Shown in pieces: positions 23,441 to 35,420 of a stretch of 64,000 nucleotides of DNA. The stretch comes from Takakia lepidozioides (taxonomy: Eukaryota > Streptophyta > Takakiopsida > Takakiales > Takakiaceae). The stretch covers positions 59,846,042 to 59,910,041 of the forward strand of contig CM060734.1 in the NCBI GenBank assembly GCA_030704615.1. Reading direction: 5' to 3'. Numbering within the stretch: the stretch's first letter is position 1; every line of letters begins with the position of its first letter. The notes under the pieces are model-generated. The model did not search any database. It was not told where the DNA came from and worked only from the letters and a program-made list of their open reading frames with translations. The position numbers were made by a program, and so were the translations under genes.

Positions 23441-23468
23441 GTCATAAAAACGCTCATATGTTGTAGTG
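23441..23468 (-). repeat. CACTA element right terminal inverted repeat
   Basis: Ends TTGTAGTG. Its reverse complement matches 5637-5664 and it is followed by the TTT target duplication. Confidence 0.85.
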
Positions 23469-23471
23469 TTT

Positions 23472-24310
23472 GGAACTCTGCAGGAGCGTTCTTAAGCCCG
23501 AATGGTAAGAACCGCCACTGATATAGACAATCCTTCCCGTGCTCATTGATCCCCCAGAATGTCGTCTTCTGCTTGTCCGCCTCCTTGATCGGCAACTGGT
23601 GATATCCGGACCGCAAATCCAAAGTACTAAAGACCTTGGCATGCCCAATGGCATCAAAGATCTCCTCAGGTGTGGGCATGGTATACTTATCGGACTTGGT
23701 CTAACGATTTACAGGCCGGTAGTCACCGCACATACGTCTCTCTGTCCAATTGCCATAAACATCCTTCTTGGCTGGCATCACCGTGGCTGAAGCATACTCT
23801 CCACCAGAGAGCTCCACCAAACCAGCCTCCCAGAGATCTTGAGTCATCATCTGAATCAAAGACCTCTCCATGTCACTGTATCTATAGGGTCTCCAAAAGA
23901 TTGGCGTGTCCGTGGCCAACTCAATACGAATCTCTTGACCCTTCAGTGTTCCTGAATCCTTCAAATTGAAGGCAAAGCAATTCCTGTAAGCCCTTAGGAA
24001 CCGCCGTATACATCGTCTCTCTCCTCCAGTGACAATGGGTCCAATGTCAGGCTCCCAATTGTCATCCGTAACTGCAACCTTAAGTCCAGCAGACTGAGAA
24101 GTAGAGGACGTGTCCAGTGGTTGCTATGTTGCAACCTCTTGAGCAGTACTCCCTGCCTGCTCAGTCAATGACAAGGCCTCATCCTGCCCTATCATCTCAT
24201 CCTTGAGGATCTCCTCAACCCAAGAAGAATCCCCTACATCATCCATCACAGCCGCCTTGGCTGCCAACTCCCTCTGAACCTCGAGCACCTCCCCTGTATG
24301 CTATGGTAGA
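23472..24310 (-). pseudogene. Ty3/gypsy pol, N-terminal half of RT
   Basis: On the minus strand: LKDSGTLKGQEIRIEL, PIFWRPYRYSDMERSLI, ASATVMPAKKDVYGNWTERR, MCGDYRPVNR, then TMPTPEEIFDAIGHAKVFST, LDLRSGYHQLPI, LPFGLKNAPAEFQ. It breaks exactly at the CACTA insertion and continues at 5633. A TAG at 23702 stands where CAG is expected, and a second TAG lies near 24125. Upstream of about 24310 no further gypsy coding is visible, so the 5' part of the element is lost. Confidence 0.9.
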
Positions 24311-24499
24311 CACTGTACATAAACAAACCCCGCCCTCCCACCCTGTTTTATCATGAATGATTGGGTGAAATCAATTGGGAAGTCATGACAAGAATGGAAG
24401 TGTTAAAAGGTGCCCTGTTTATGGGCTGTTTATGTCTTTAATTGACAATGACCCTAGTGGGTCTTGTCCATGTCTTGACATGACATGAGTATCTTCCTT

Positions 24500-25170
24500 C
24501 CCTCCCTCCGGTTTTATCAGTGTTTTTTTCCTGTTTTTCCATCTATACCGGATGGACTCTAAACAGTGCTTTCATCCGCCCTATAACGATTTTTTATCCA
24601 TACCGGATGAATTACCTAGGTGAACACTAAATTACCTCTAAACTGGGTCTATGATTTTTTCATTCCTCTTTTATTGACTTTCATCCATACCAGATGAGTC
24701 ACCAGAGAATGAGGAATTACCTCTGTAGGGGTTGACACTGGCATCCTATATATAAATTTTTCCATCCATACCGGATGAAAAATACCAGGATATTAATTCG
24801 TTTATTCCTCTTTTATGGTTTTTTTCCGTACTGGATGCGGCATTTTTTTTTGGGGATGTTGAATTACCTGTTAGGATGTGAAACTGTTGCCTTGGATGTT
24901 ATGTACTGTTTTTCCATCCTACTGACGAACTTATTGACTTTTTCATCTGAACCGGATGAAATATACAGCCTATGATGGCCCTGGACAGATGATTAATTAC
25001 CCTTAATTATGGCTAATTAAGGAGTGAAACCCTAACCCCTACCCTATAACCTACTGTATAAACCTAGCTAACGGATGACATCCGTCGGTTTTTGAAAAAA
25101 GTGGTGTTGATTACTCATCCTGCATGGATGATAAATCGGGCATGGCCCTAGGGTGTCTCTCCCGCCGTTA
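24500..25170. repeat. Scattered hairpin words of the CATCCATACCGGATG type
   Basis: At least five versions (near 24540, 24596, 24683, 24765 and 24943) sit 55-180 bp apart in AT-rich DNA, each able to fold CATCC with GGATG around a 5-base loop. Degenerate relatives occur at 24826 and 25070-25135. One more copy lies inside the CACTA element (20942). No gene in this stretch. Confidence 0.7.
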
Positions 25171-25199
25171 GCAGCACTCCTCGTGCTTCTGATGAGAGG

Positions 25200-26317
25200 G
25201 CTCGGCTTTGGAGACCTATGAGCAAATGATGGGGGGAGGGGTGAAGCCTAACCACATCGCAAGGCATTTCAACAGATTCAGATATGTATGTCTGTCTCTT
25301 GCTTAAGTGCATCAAGATGGAAGGTCTGGAAGCTGGAACGCAGGTGCATACTCACGTTATCCAAAGTGGATTCACGTCAAATGTTTTTCTACTCAACACC
25401 CTTGTCAACATGTATGTTAAGTGCGGGAGCATCATCGGTGCTCACCAAATGTTCAACAGAACGCCTCAACGATCTTTGATCACGTGGAATATAATGTTGG
25501 CAGGATGCAATGCTTGTGCAAGCCTGGGAGCTCTGGAAACGGGGAAAGAGGTCCATGGTGACATTGTCAAAGCTAGAATTGTACCAGATGTCATTCTGAA
25601 CACTGCCCTGGTGGATATGTATGCCAAATGTGGGTGCATTCAGGATGCGAAGGGAGTTTCCAACACTATGGCTGAACGAGATGTGGTGTCATGAAACGCG
25701 ATGCTTGCAGGGTATGCACAGCAGGGACGTGGTATGGAGGCTTTGGATCTAATGATGGGGGAAGGGGTGAAGCCCGACTACATCACGTTTGTGTGCATTT
25801 GCAATGCGTGTGCAAGCTTGGCAACTCTGGAAAAGGGCAAAGAGGTCCATAGCGACATTGTCAGAGTTGCAATTGTATCAAATGTCATTCTGAACAATAC
25901 CCTAGTGGACATGTATGAAGGTCGAGCGTGTATGGCTGAACGAGATGTGCTGTCGTGGAGTGCAGGATATGCACAACAAAGGCGCGGGATGGAGGCTTTG
26001 GAGACCTATGAGCAAATGGTGTGCGAAGGGGGTGTGCGAAGGGATGAAGCCCGCGCTTTGCATTGCATGATGTTGAGGAAGAGCTTAAAGAATCATCTCT
26101 TCGCCACCACAATGAGAAGCTGGCCATTATTTTTGGGCTTATCAATGCACCTTCTGGGATGCCTTTGGGGATCATCAAGAACCTTCGGGTGTGTGGTGAC
26201 TGCCACACAACCACCAAATTCATCTCAAAGATAGCTAAGCAAGATATTGTTGTACGGGATGCCAACCGCTTTCACCACTTCCAAAATGGTGTTTGTTCTT
26301 GTGGGGAATACTGGTGA
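25200..26317 (+). pseudogene. PPR-DYW pseudogene 1
   Basis: PLS-type PPR repeats: MEGLEAGTQVHTHVIQSGF, LLNTLVNMYVKCGSI, LETGKEVHGDIVKA, ALVDMYAKCGCIQDAKGV, LEKGKEVHSDIVRV. The frame breaks at 25692 and again in 25930-26060, where whole repeats and the E region are lost. The C-terminus, in another frame (26063-26317), is a DYW domain: [11 protein letters not shown] (HxE), [11 protein letters not shown] (CxxCH), [17 protein letters not shown], with terminal EYW for DYW. DYW proteins edit C to U in organellar RNA; this copy cannot. Confidence 0.88.
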
Positions 26318-26789
26318 AATGAAATGCTTGTTACCTAACTGAATGCATTCTTTGCCAGCTGCAAGTCAGGTTGGACTCCAACAGTGGCAACAAAGGTACA
26401 TGAAATCTTTTCAAAGAGGAATTCTCAACAGTAGGTTTTGAACATAATTGGACCTTGCAACGGTTGAACTGTAAAACAAGTTCAGAAACTGTCCTAGTTG
26501 ATGAACAGAGGTGTGGTGACTAAGGTCTTCATGGTCCTCAAGAGGGTCACTCTCTACTGTGTATCAAAAAATGGAAACTTTCTTCAGGCCTCTTGCACAT
26601 TGGGCATTGACAATGTCCCTTTCCTCTCTGCATCTGTTTCTTCCAGAGTGAGATATTTGATATCAGCTTGACGATTCCACACCAAGTCTTTGATAATTTT
26701 ATTGAGGGCAAACATTTTTTTAATTAATTCATTAGTATTCTGTTCTTAAATGAATAAAGTTGAAATAATATAAAAACATACATATACAT
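26318..26789. other. Gene-free stretch after PPR pseudogene 1
   Basis: Probably old 3' flank of the PPR copy; AT-rich beyond 26690. Nothing else seen. Confidence 0.5.
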
Positions 26790-26955
26790 ATTTGAGGGTA
26801 TTTTTAATGATTGAAAAGGGAAATATACATATAGAAGGGGTACTTTTTAAAGATCACAAATTTCTATATATTTACAGGAGGGGATTTTATAATCTTCAAA
26901 ATATATGTACAGAGGGGGTATAAATGATCCAAGGACCCGTATACAAGGGTTTTTT
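26790..26955. repeat. Degenerate ~50-bp tandem repeats beside the pogo-like gene
   Basis: Four to five units of the pattern (A)GAGGGGTATTTTTAATGAT alternate with ATATACATATA. They lie directly beyond the transposase 3' end. They could be part of the element's end or a local satellite. Confidence 0.55.
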
Positions 26956-26959
26956 TTTA

Positions 26960-29137
26960 TTAGGCGGCGCACGCACGTGATACAGACATTTTATAAGGAG
27001 TGCACCCCCTAGGTTTTTTGGCCTGACGTTCCTCAACGCGGGCCCGCTTAGCCTCAGCTTGAGTGTTTTCTTTTGCTGCACGTTTGGTTTTGGCTGCAAG
27101 GGCCTCATCTTTCTTCCGCTCACAAGCTTTAATGGCCTCCTCTTTTAGTCTAGCTTTTTGTTCCAGAGATGCTAAGTATACATCTGATGTCATGATTATT
27201 GACTTGCTATAGTCTATGATGGGATCGTTGGCATTCAATCCGACCCTCCTGTTTATATGTGCAGGTGCCTTTGGTAGCGTAAGGAAGCGAGAGATTGAGC
27301 TTGGCTTTGGCAGGGATGGCTGGCCCACCACCAGCGAGGAGTCATCGTCGACCTCCATGGGCTCCTGACTCGCCCCCACTGCCTCTTCTTCATCGTCGTC
27401 GACGTCATTGGGCTGAACTTGGTCGTCCCTATCGTCAACCACCACAAAGTAGTGGTGTTGGTCTTCAGTTGTATCCGACACACAAGTGCCCAATATCTCT
27501 TCCACGTGAAGCTATGAAACCAGGTCTTCTTCCTATGGTTCTGGAGTGGCAGGATGCATGGGGTCTGTGCAGGTCTGCTCTTCTGTTTGGTTTGAGAAAC
27601 ACTCAGATGGGTCCATCTTTCCCACCATAGCTTCAGAATTGAGTGGCCAAATGCCTGTAGTCTTGAACCCCTTTGCAATTGTGGTGGGTTAGCTCCTTCT
27701 TCAAGGCGAGTGAGACCCATTGGGCCAAATCTTCTGTGAGAGCTCCTCTCCCCTTGTGAGCCATGGTCCATACATCTCTGTACTTCCGGAAAGCTGTCTT
27801 GAATGGTTTGAACACAGCCACATCAAAAGGCTGGAGTGCATGGGAAGTGTGGGAAGGAAGTGTAATCACGTCCTGTCCTACTAATCTAGCTTGTTTGACA
27901 ACGTCTATAGTGACATGCAAGTTATGACCATCCAAGATCAGCAAGTGCCTATTTGTGACCGAGATCTCATTGCCCATTGCCTTTGCTCCAAGAAATGTGA
28001 GATCCATTTGTGAAATAGTATTGATGTCATCCATGCCTTCCTTTGCATTGCCATTGTAGCACCGGATTTGCATTTGTGAATGTAATTACAACGAAATATT
28101 TTACCTTTGAAAATGTAGAAATTCGGAATATAATTTCTTGCAACGTTCATGCAGGTGAGGACACTCAACCAATCGCATTGATCTGGCGTTATCGAATGGA
28201 CAGCTCTTGAACCAAGCACAACAACACCTCCATTTCGCCCAGCTTGGGCCCCTGACTCATCGCAATTCCAGATCCTGTCAGCCCCATAGTTATGCTTGTT
28301 GTACATTTCTGTCAAGTTAGCATAGAATGTTTGAACATTTTCAGGACATAGTCCCTTGGCCCTTCCACTCTCAAGTCCTTGAGCTACTCTGAGACTTAGG
28401 TGTGGATGTCTAGACCTGAACCATCTCACCCACCCCCAGCCAGGGATCCCTTGTGTGAAAGGTGTGAGCCGTTCTTGAGTAAGTTCTACTACCTTGAGAC
28501 GGAGTTGGGTTAGTGTCAATGGGTGACCAATATCTTGCATTTTTTCAATGTACTTCACTAGTTCATCCTCCTCCTTGGCATCTAGCTTTCCCTTGCTACC
28601 TCTCTTCCTTGTCGTAGTAACTCCATACCAATGGTTTCGTAGACTAGTTGCAGGTACCCCAAACATCCGTGCTGCAAATCTGATGCCGTCCCCACGATCA
28701 ATAGCTGCCATGGCTCCTTGGAGCTGCACAGCAGTCCAGTTCCCGTTTTTATGTGGATGCGGTCGTCTTCTTGGTCGCCCTCCCGTCCTAGCAGGAACGT
28801 CTTCATTACTCTCCACATTGAAATTAGCTGGATCTTATGGTCCTTTTGTTGCATGTGCAGTTGTATCGATCATCACTTCAGGTGGAAACTCTTCTGTAGA
28901 TCCATGACCAACTTGAAATTCAACATTGGAATCCTGCCCTTGGCCCCATTGATAATATTGATCACTCTCGTCTTCACTTTGATTGCCCTCATTTGCTGCA
29001 TGTTCACAACGCTCATTGAATGCACGATCAGAGTCACTAGTCTGGCTGCCAATCTCTACTGTGTTGTCACCCTCATCAACTACCTTAGTGTTTGGTAGCA
29101 ATCGGAAAGCTTGGGAAGGCCTAAAATCTTGGTCCAT
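26960..29137 (-). pseudogene. Pogo-like (Tc1/mariner superfamily) transposase, decayed
   Basis: An acidic N-terminus from MDQDFRPSQAF ends at a TAA (28835-28837) and the same frame resumes. A GGRPRRRPHPHKNGNW basic patch leads into HTH regions (AAIDRGDGIRFAARMFGVP, then a CENP-B-like part with IPGWGWVRWFRSRHP). The DDE_1 catalytic core has its first Asp in RIWNCDESGAQ. The frame shifts near 28070 and the second Asp is in HLLILDGHNLH, followed by LPSHTSHALQPFDVAVF. Another shift gives GIWPLNSEAM near 27630, and a Lys/Glu-rich tail ends at 26960. One nonsense and at least two frameshifts make it inactive. TIRs and a TA duplication were not found by eye. Confidence 0.85.
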
Positions 29138-29159
29138 GGCTACTGCAGCAAACACACGT

Positions 29160-30150
29160 CTTTCCTCTTAACTGAATCCTAGCAACTAAACTAGCAACTA
29201 TCTTAAGTCTGCACTAAGCCTAAACTGATCCAGGAATCATCTCTAAGCTACGCAGCCCCCTCATGGATTATGCACTGTAGTTAGCGAGATATGTGTATCG
29301 TAGGCATTCATAGTTTTCAGCGCGAGTTTCAAATGGCCCCCTATGAATTTCAAATGGGCAGCCTATGAATTTGAATGTGAGCAGCCGCCCAACACTGAAT
29401 GAAAATTACATCTCCACAAATCTGACCCACTTGGGCCTTCATACAACGTTAATTAAGTTAAGAACGTGTGTACACCAAAACCTCATCTTTATTAAGATGC
29501 AGCCTTAATCAAGTTACACATCGTATAATATTATGTACGCGTATGGTCACGTAACAAATCTACATGTAGAGGAGGATGCCCATAAGTGCATCCAATCTAG
29601 CCCATTGAATGCAGTCTCTCCATTTAAGGGATGTATGAACCCACTTTATGGCCCAAAAATAGGGGTCCATTTCAAGACTGGCTCATATTTGGGTGTAACT
29701 AACCTAATTTGAGCAAGAAGCATAGCAAAAATAGATACTGCACATGTTGACACCTATTAGAAGCGGGAAAGAAATGGTGGCGTGGCAGTCGTATAAGGAG
29801 TGCCACGTTTCTGCAACCGTAGTAACTTACAGTAACCAACAAATGAAATGCTCACTGGCTTATTGAATAAATTCGTCAACTTACCTGTAACATCAGTGTG
29901 AACGGACGTGCTAATGTTCGCTACCATCTGTGATGTTACGTAGCAGTGTGATATGCTTAAACACCACATGATGTCGTTTGATGGTGGTGGTAATATCTAG
30001 CACTAGATCTCAAAGTGATCAGTTGTGCAGGGTCGTTGAGTAAGATTGGCAACAACCTCCGGACTCCTGCATCATAACAAACACATTGAAAGGAGTACTA
30101 GTGCCACACTACCCACATCCTAAGATAATCTCCGCATGCATTAATTTTGA
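29160..30150. other. Gene-free stretch
   Basis: AT-rich sequence between the pogo-like element and the cis-prenyltransferase; no supported feature. It may hold the 3' end of the prenyltransferase transcript. Confidence 0.5.
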
Positions 30151-30153
30151 ACA

Positions 30154-33142
30154 CTAATTTTGGGTGCGCTTTCCATATCGTCGGTCCCGCTGCTGGTATG
30201 CCAACAAAGCATCCTTGAACTGTGCCTCCCCAAAGTCTGGCCACAGTATGTCGGCGAAGAAGAATTCTGTGTAAGCCGATTGCCAGAGAAAGAAGTTACT
30301 TAGACGTTGCTCGCCACTCGTCCGAATCAACAGGTCTGGGTCACTGGCCTTGCCCGCCCAGCTTGTTTTCAGCTCTTCATCAATTGCTGATTCTGTCACG
30401 TGGGATACACTCAGCTCTCCCTCCCGAACTCGGACAGCCAATCGTTGGCAGGCACCTACAATGTCCTGGCGTCCACTGTAGTTCAATGCAATACTGAATT
30501 TAAGGCCAGTGTTGTGCCGTGTACCCCCTTCTAGCCTGGCTATCACCTTCCTTAAAGACTCGGGCAGCAAGGAAAGGTCACCTATGCAATGCACCTGGAC
30601 GTTACCCCTGCATCATCCAGAACACAAGAATACACTTCAGGTTTTCGTAAACCCTCTGCGCGCCAAATGGTTCTTTTGAGCTCCCCAGCAGCTGCTGCTG
30701 CCCTGATTCATATTTGATGTCTGTAACTACAAAAAGGGACAAAATACAGATATATCTACAACATATAAAGGCAAGACAGCTACAAGGCCCCTTGCCGCCA
30801 CTCTCTGACTTCCAACACCATCAGCATGGGCTTATGACATTTCTTTCATGAAGGTTATGACGTTATGACAAGCCTTTTAAGTTTTCACCAAAACTTCCTG
30901 TCCACGCTGTGCACCCACCTACTCTAGATCCATGCAATCTGACTGGTGCCAGCTAAACAGCAGTATACATTCACTCGGCATTGTGGCAGGCTTTTGGCTC
31001 CCATGTTATAAGTTGGAACTGTGAAAATCTAAGTGTTGCTCGAAGGGATAACATGCCAAGAGCAGCAGGTCATGGTCATGGCCAAAAGGAGCTCCTGAAG
31101 GGCAAACCTAAATAGCCCGTGTCCTCAACCTCCATGCAGGTTGCTCTTGCTGACTTAGCCCCCCTTACAAAGTTGCATTACTCACAAATAGCACATGAGG
31201 TTCATGCCTCACGTGCCTCCCATACATTAAGTCTACAACACATCTGTCACAAACATTTCAACTGCTGCAGGAGAAAGTGCAGTGCACTTACGCAACAAAG
31301 TTGTCGAGCTCGTTTTCAAATAAGTGCATCAAAGAGTCAACCTCCCTCTGCAACCTCGCCAACAAAACCACCAACTAATGTGCTTGATTTAGACACTTGT
31401 ACATAACCTTAGAAACCCACCCCTTACAATTCATCCTCCACCAGTCATCTCCCTTTTGAGTCTAACAGATTTTTTCTATAATTATCTGAATGGTCCTAGA
31501 CCTGAATCATCTTACACCTAACCCCACATTGTCTTCTCTCCTTCAGGTAATCCCCTCTCAATATCCATATTCACCGAGTATGCACCATCTGATGAAGGGG
31601 AAGTTACGTGCGTTCTCAAGGACAAAGGGTACAGTAAACTATTCGGAGCACAAGACTTCTGCCAGCAACTTCCAAACATCCCTCCCCTAAATGCAAGCTC
31701 CTTGGCTGCTCTGTCTGTGTGTTTTTTCAATTTACAGCCTAACTGGAATTCTCCTCCTTGTAATACAGAACAAAGTAATGCCCGGCAAGCCATCTCTTGC
31801 TCTGTCCAATGCTACAAATTTTCGTATTCACCTACCTTAGATCGAAGCCAATTCTCAGTGGAAAAGGCAAACACAGTGAGCACTTGAATGCCCCATTCCC
31901 GCGACAACTTCAAAACTTCCAGAAGTGCCTGCACACCCGCCTTATACCCTACAGTGGATGGCCAGCCTCTCCTCTCCGCCCACCGACAATTGCCATCCAT
32001 TATGATGGCCACATGCCTTGGCATCAACAATGGATCAGGGTCTTCAGGCCGTTCTTGGGTAGGATCTGTATGACTGGGTAACTGCACCGACCACCATAAT
32101 ATAAGTTAAGCTTTGCGAATAACCAATTCTAGATCCATGCAAAGTCTCTTCATTAAATTACCACTCCAGATTCACAAATGATGGAAGTCATAGTTCTCAG
32201 TCCAGCTCTATCCACCACCATGTCTGTTCAGCAAGAAAGTGCACATGAGGGACAAAGACAAACAGAGCTCCAGGAGTATTTGCAACCACCTACTATCATC
32301 TTATACAAGGGAGTATACTGTGCACAACTGCTTCATATGGGAGCATAATTCTCCGCTGATTAGATGCTGCGGGAGACTCTGAAGTAGTCATATCACTTGT
32401 CAAAACCGAGTAAAACACCCACCAATCGACTGTGTATTCAAAACGAATCCTAACTGACCTACATGTTTGACCCCTTCAAATTGATGCAGCTAAATAGCAC
32501 TCAAATGTGTTCCAGAACCATGCCTAATCAGCACATTCCTGCAGTGAAGCACAGTAGTAGGCAGACCGCCAGCCTCAGACCTCACAAAGGTACATTAATA
32601 AGAACATGTGATAATCATCGATCAGTTGCAAGTAGAAACTTCAGGGAGTGAGCAGGTGGCAATATTTGTCCCAAAGTCTCATCTCCCAGCTAGACCGTTG
32701 CCACAGTTGATGTCCTTCCACATCTTTCAAAACCATTTTCAACTTTGATTTAATCTCCTGACGAAAGCCATAATTTACACTCAGTGCCTGCTCTTATCTT
32801 CAAGGCTTAAACAAACCAGAACCTCATTACTGCAGTCTTTTCATATCAGAGCAACAGTGTGACCGGGAATTCGACCTGGACCAAGAGATGCGGGACCTCT
32901 CCCTTTTGATCTCCAGTATGCGAAGTCGAATGATCCAACCTCAGCGCTGCAAATGGTGGGGGCGGTCCAATTGAAGCTGGAAAAGGAATAAAATCCTTCG
33001 ACGTAGCAACTGAAACAGGGACAAAGTGCTTGATGAAAGGCGCAGCCTGACTGCTGCTAAGGTTGTTCACAGACACAGGAGAGACACGGAGGAAGGCGTT
33101 CGCGCATGTAGCTTTGCCGATTGAGAAGCTTACTTTGGCCAT
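30154..33142 (-). CDS. Plastid-type cis-prenyltransferase (polyprenyl diphosphate synthase), 4 exons, intact
   Basis: Exons 33142-32876, 32081-31836, 31347-31292 and 30607-30154 join in frame to 340 codons plus stop, all with GT-AG introns. The start MAKVSFSIGK opens a Ser/Ala/Val-rich leader of about 75 residues, like a chloroplast transit peptide. The enzyme part shows all UPP-synthase family regions: HVAIIMDGNCRWA (catalytic Asp, diphosphate binding), FAFSTENWLRSK, the short exon EVDSLMHLFENELDNFV, HCIGDLSLLPESL, ALNYSGRQDIV, and SDPDLLIRTSGEQRLSNFFL with SAYTEFFFADILWPDF. Such enzymes add isopentenyl units in cis to a short allylic primer; in plastids they make medium-chain polyprenols. 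An upstream in-frame ATG at 33187 would lengthen the leader by 15 residues. It has no defects and appears to be the only intact host gene here. Confidence 0.93.
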
Positions 33143-33189
33143 GACCACGACCTGCTGCTCGTGGCGTCTTGTCCCTTCAAGTGACATTC

Positions 33190-34655
33190 AGTTTATCATT
33201 GCTGCAACTTATATAACCTGGGAGCCAGAAGCCTCTTCAGCGCCTCCCAATTATGTGTGGCCTCGTCCTACATAATGGGGCTGGGCAGGTGGGAGCCCAC
33301 CAGTCAGAGGGCCTGCACAGTGCACAACTGGACAGGAGTGCTAAGTTAGAGGCTCAGCATGTCATAAACCCATGTCCGTGGCCGAGACTCACGGAGGCAA
33401 GGTGCTTGCAGTGTCGTCCTGTCTTGCTTTTATCGCTTGTAACTTGTAACCACCAGTGTTGGACCATCGGCTGTATATTTATATTTTTGTGTTTTCATTT
33501 TGTGATCATTATTTTTAGTTGTCTAATTTGAAAAATTACACATCCAAGATGCCTAATTTAACTCAAAAGTGCCTAACTGCCAAATGGCCCCAAAAATAAT
33601 TATTAGGCAGGCAAGTGCCTAACCAGCTATTCCACTACGGTGTCATAGAGGTCCAAATCCAAAACATAACATTTTGAGAGAAAAACAAAAAAAAGGTAAA
33701 AAATAACAAAAGTAAGAGTTGGATTTAGGGTTTAGTACATACAACCTTCACAGCATCGTTACTTGGCAAGATCGACAATCCTATGTCGAATATTTATTTT
33801 ATTTTGAGAATTTCATTTCAACATATGGAATATTCCCAACGATGCTTTATTATCATTCACAAAGTTATTTAATTTCATAAAATCAATTTCCAAAGTTTTC
33901 AACAATCTTTGAAATATTAAAATTTGTGTCGAAATTGCCAAGGTATGGTTTAGTATTTCTTCAATCCAGCAGAATACAATATTTATTCATTAGAGGGTTG
34001 AAAATACACATGGATTAATGATAAGAGTGGATGAATGTTAAGAGTGATGAATGGTGAGAGTGGATGAATGTTGTCTCAAACCAAAGATCTAACAATGTTT
34101 TCCGCATAAGATCTAACAACTATGGAGGTGTGCTAACAAAGAGGAGAGCCATATTTTCATAACACATATCAAATAATGCTCTCATGCCATTTTCAAGTGT
34201 AAATTTTTAAATAGCAGAGATTTCATAACATTAAGGGTGACATACAAAAAAGCAGGTAACATTTATCCCTATACTAGGGTTGCCGTACCTACTTTATTAG
34301 GCAATAATTAATTCAAAATAAAGTGCCTAATTAAATTTAGTACATTTTTGGAAAATGTGTCTAAAACTTGGAAAAATTTCCTGAGAAGTGCCTACGTGCT
34401 CTAAGATTTGTGAAAAAATACCAAAATATCCAAATATGTGGAAAAAATGCCTACAATTTAAAATTTCATTTCCATACAACTTCCAAAGGCCCTGCATTGA
34501 TGCAACTACATTGGTTGTTAAGATCCAACAAGGCAAAGGGTGACGTCAGTATAATGTTATTTCCTCCTTTGCTTGCTCTCATAGCGCCTTCCCACATTGG
34601 TGGCGCCTACGTGGCGCCCTACTACAGGTTGTAGGAACGCACTTCTTTTAACACT
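33190..34655. other. Gene-free AT-rich stretch upstream of the prenyltransferase
   Basis: The first few hundred bases are the likely promoter side of the prenyltransferase. The rest is AT-rich with short direct repeats (GGATGAATG words near 34030-34075) and no supported gene. Confidence 0.5.
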
Positions 34656-34657
34656 TC

Positions 34658-34945
34658 TGCAGGTTCTCCTGCGTTAGAAACCTATGCCGCGCGGACGCCC
34701 TGCCGGGCTTTTAGCACTTCTATCTGCATAACGCAGGTTCTCCTGCGTTAGAAACCTATGCCGCGCGGACGCCCTGCCGGGCTTTTAGCACTTCTATCTG
34801 CATAACGCAGGTTCTCCTGCGTTAGAAACCTATGCCGCGCGGACGCCCTGCCGGGCTTTTAGCACTTCTATCTGCATAACGCAGGTTCTCCTGCGTTAGA
34901 AAACTACGTAGCGGGGACGCCCAGCAGGGCTTTTAGGAACAGCCT
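34658..34945 (+). repeat. 74-bp tandem repeat with perfect hairpin
   Basis: Four head-to-tail units, the first three nearly identical and the fourth diverged. Each contains AACGCAGG-ttct-CCTGCGTT (8-bp perfect stem) followed by a GC-rich CGCGGACGCCCTGCCGGGC segment. No coding potential is evident. Confidence 0.92.
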
Positions 34946-35420
34946 GGCACTGCTGCGCGCCAAGGTCCTGCGTTGTGGGAACTGAGTTGAGGCTTTGCAT
35001 CCGTCATGTGTGGCCTGACTATGATAGACTTGTGAGTTCATGGCCTTCATCCAACAAAACAACAATTACTTAAATGGGGTAAAAATCCAGTAAATGCCAC
35101 CAAGGGTGGTCATTATTGGGATTTTTTTAACACTTTGCAAACAATGTCCCAATTTCACAGTTTTAGTGTATGATTGATGATGTATGATGCAGGATGTGTA
35201 TAATGTGTACATCAATTATCATCCACTGATAGTGCTGATAATAATATAATAATATAGTGCTGATGTTATTGCTGCAGCTCATGATTCACATGTAAAACAA
35301 TCATGAAACAAATATCTCGAAATCATTAAATACATGCAGGTCGCCAAGGTCCCGCAGGCTTAATGACAATATTAATTATTTTATTCAAGCTTCATCCAAT
35401 TTTTCAAGAATTCAGAGCAA

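Larger units (their letters stand above)
5637..23468. mobile_element. Non-autonomous CACTA-type DNA transposon with captured gene fragments
   Basis: The left end reads CACTACAAGAGATGAGCG and the right end, reverse-complemented, reads CACTACAACATATGAGCG; both continue into GTTTTTA-GAC, giving about 28-bp imperfect TIRs. The element is flanked by TTT at 5634-5636 and 23469-23471, the 3-bp duplication typical of CACTA (En/Spm) elements. Removing the insert and one TTT restores an open gypsy RT frame across the junction. The span is 17.8 kb, but 13.6 kb of that is a later LTR retrotransposon, so the original element was about 4.2 kb. No CACTA transposase is visible; PPR and PDF-motif fragments are (5760-7100). 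Confidence 0.85.
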
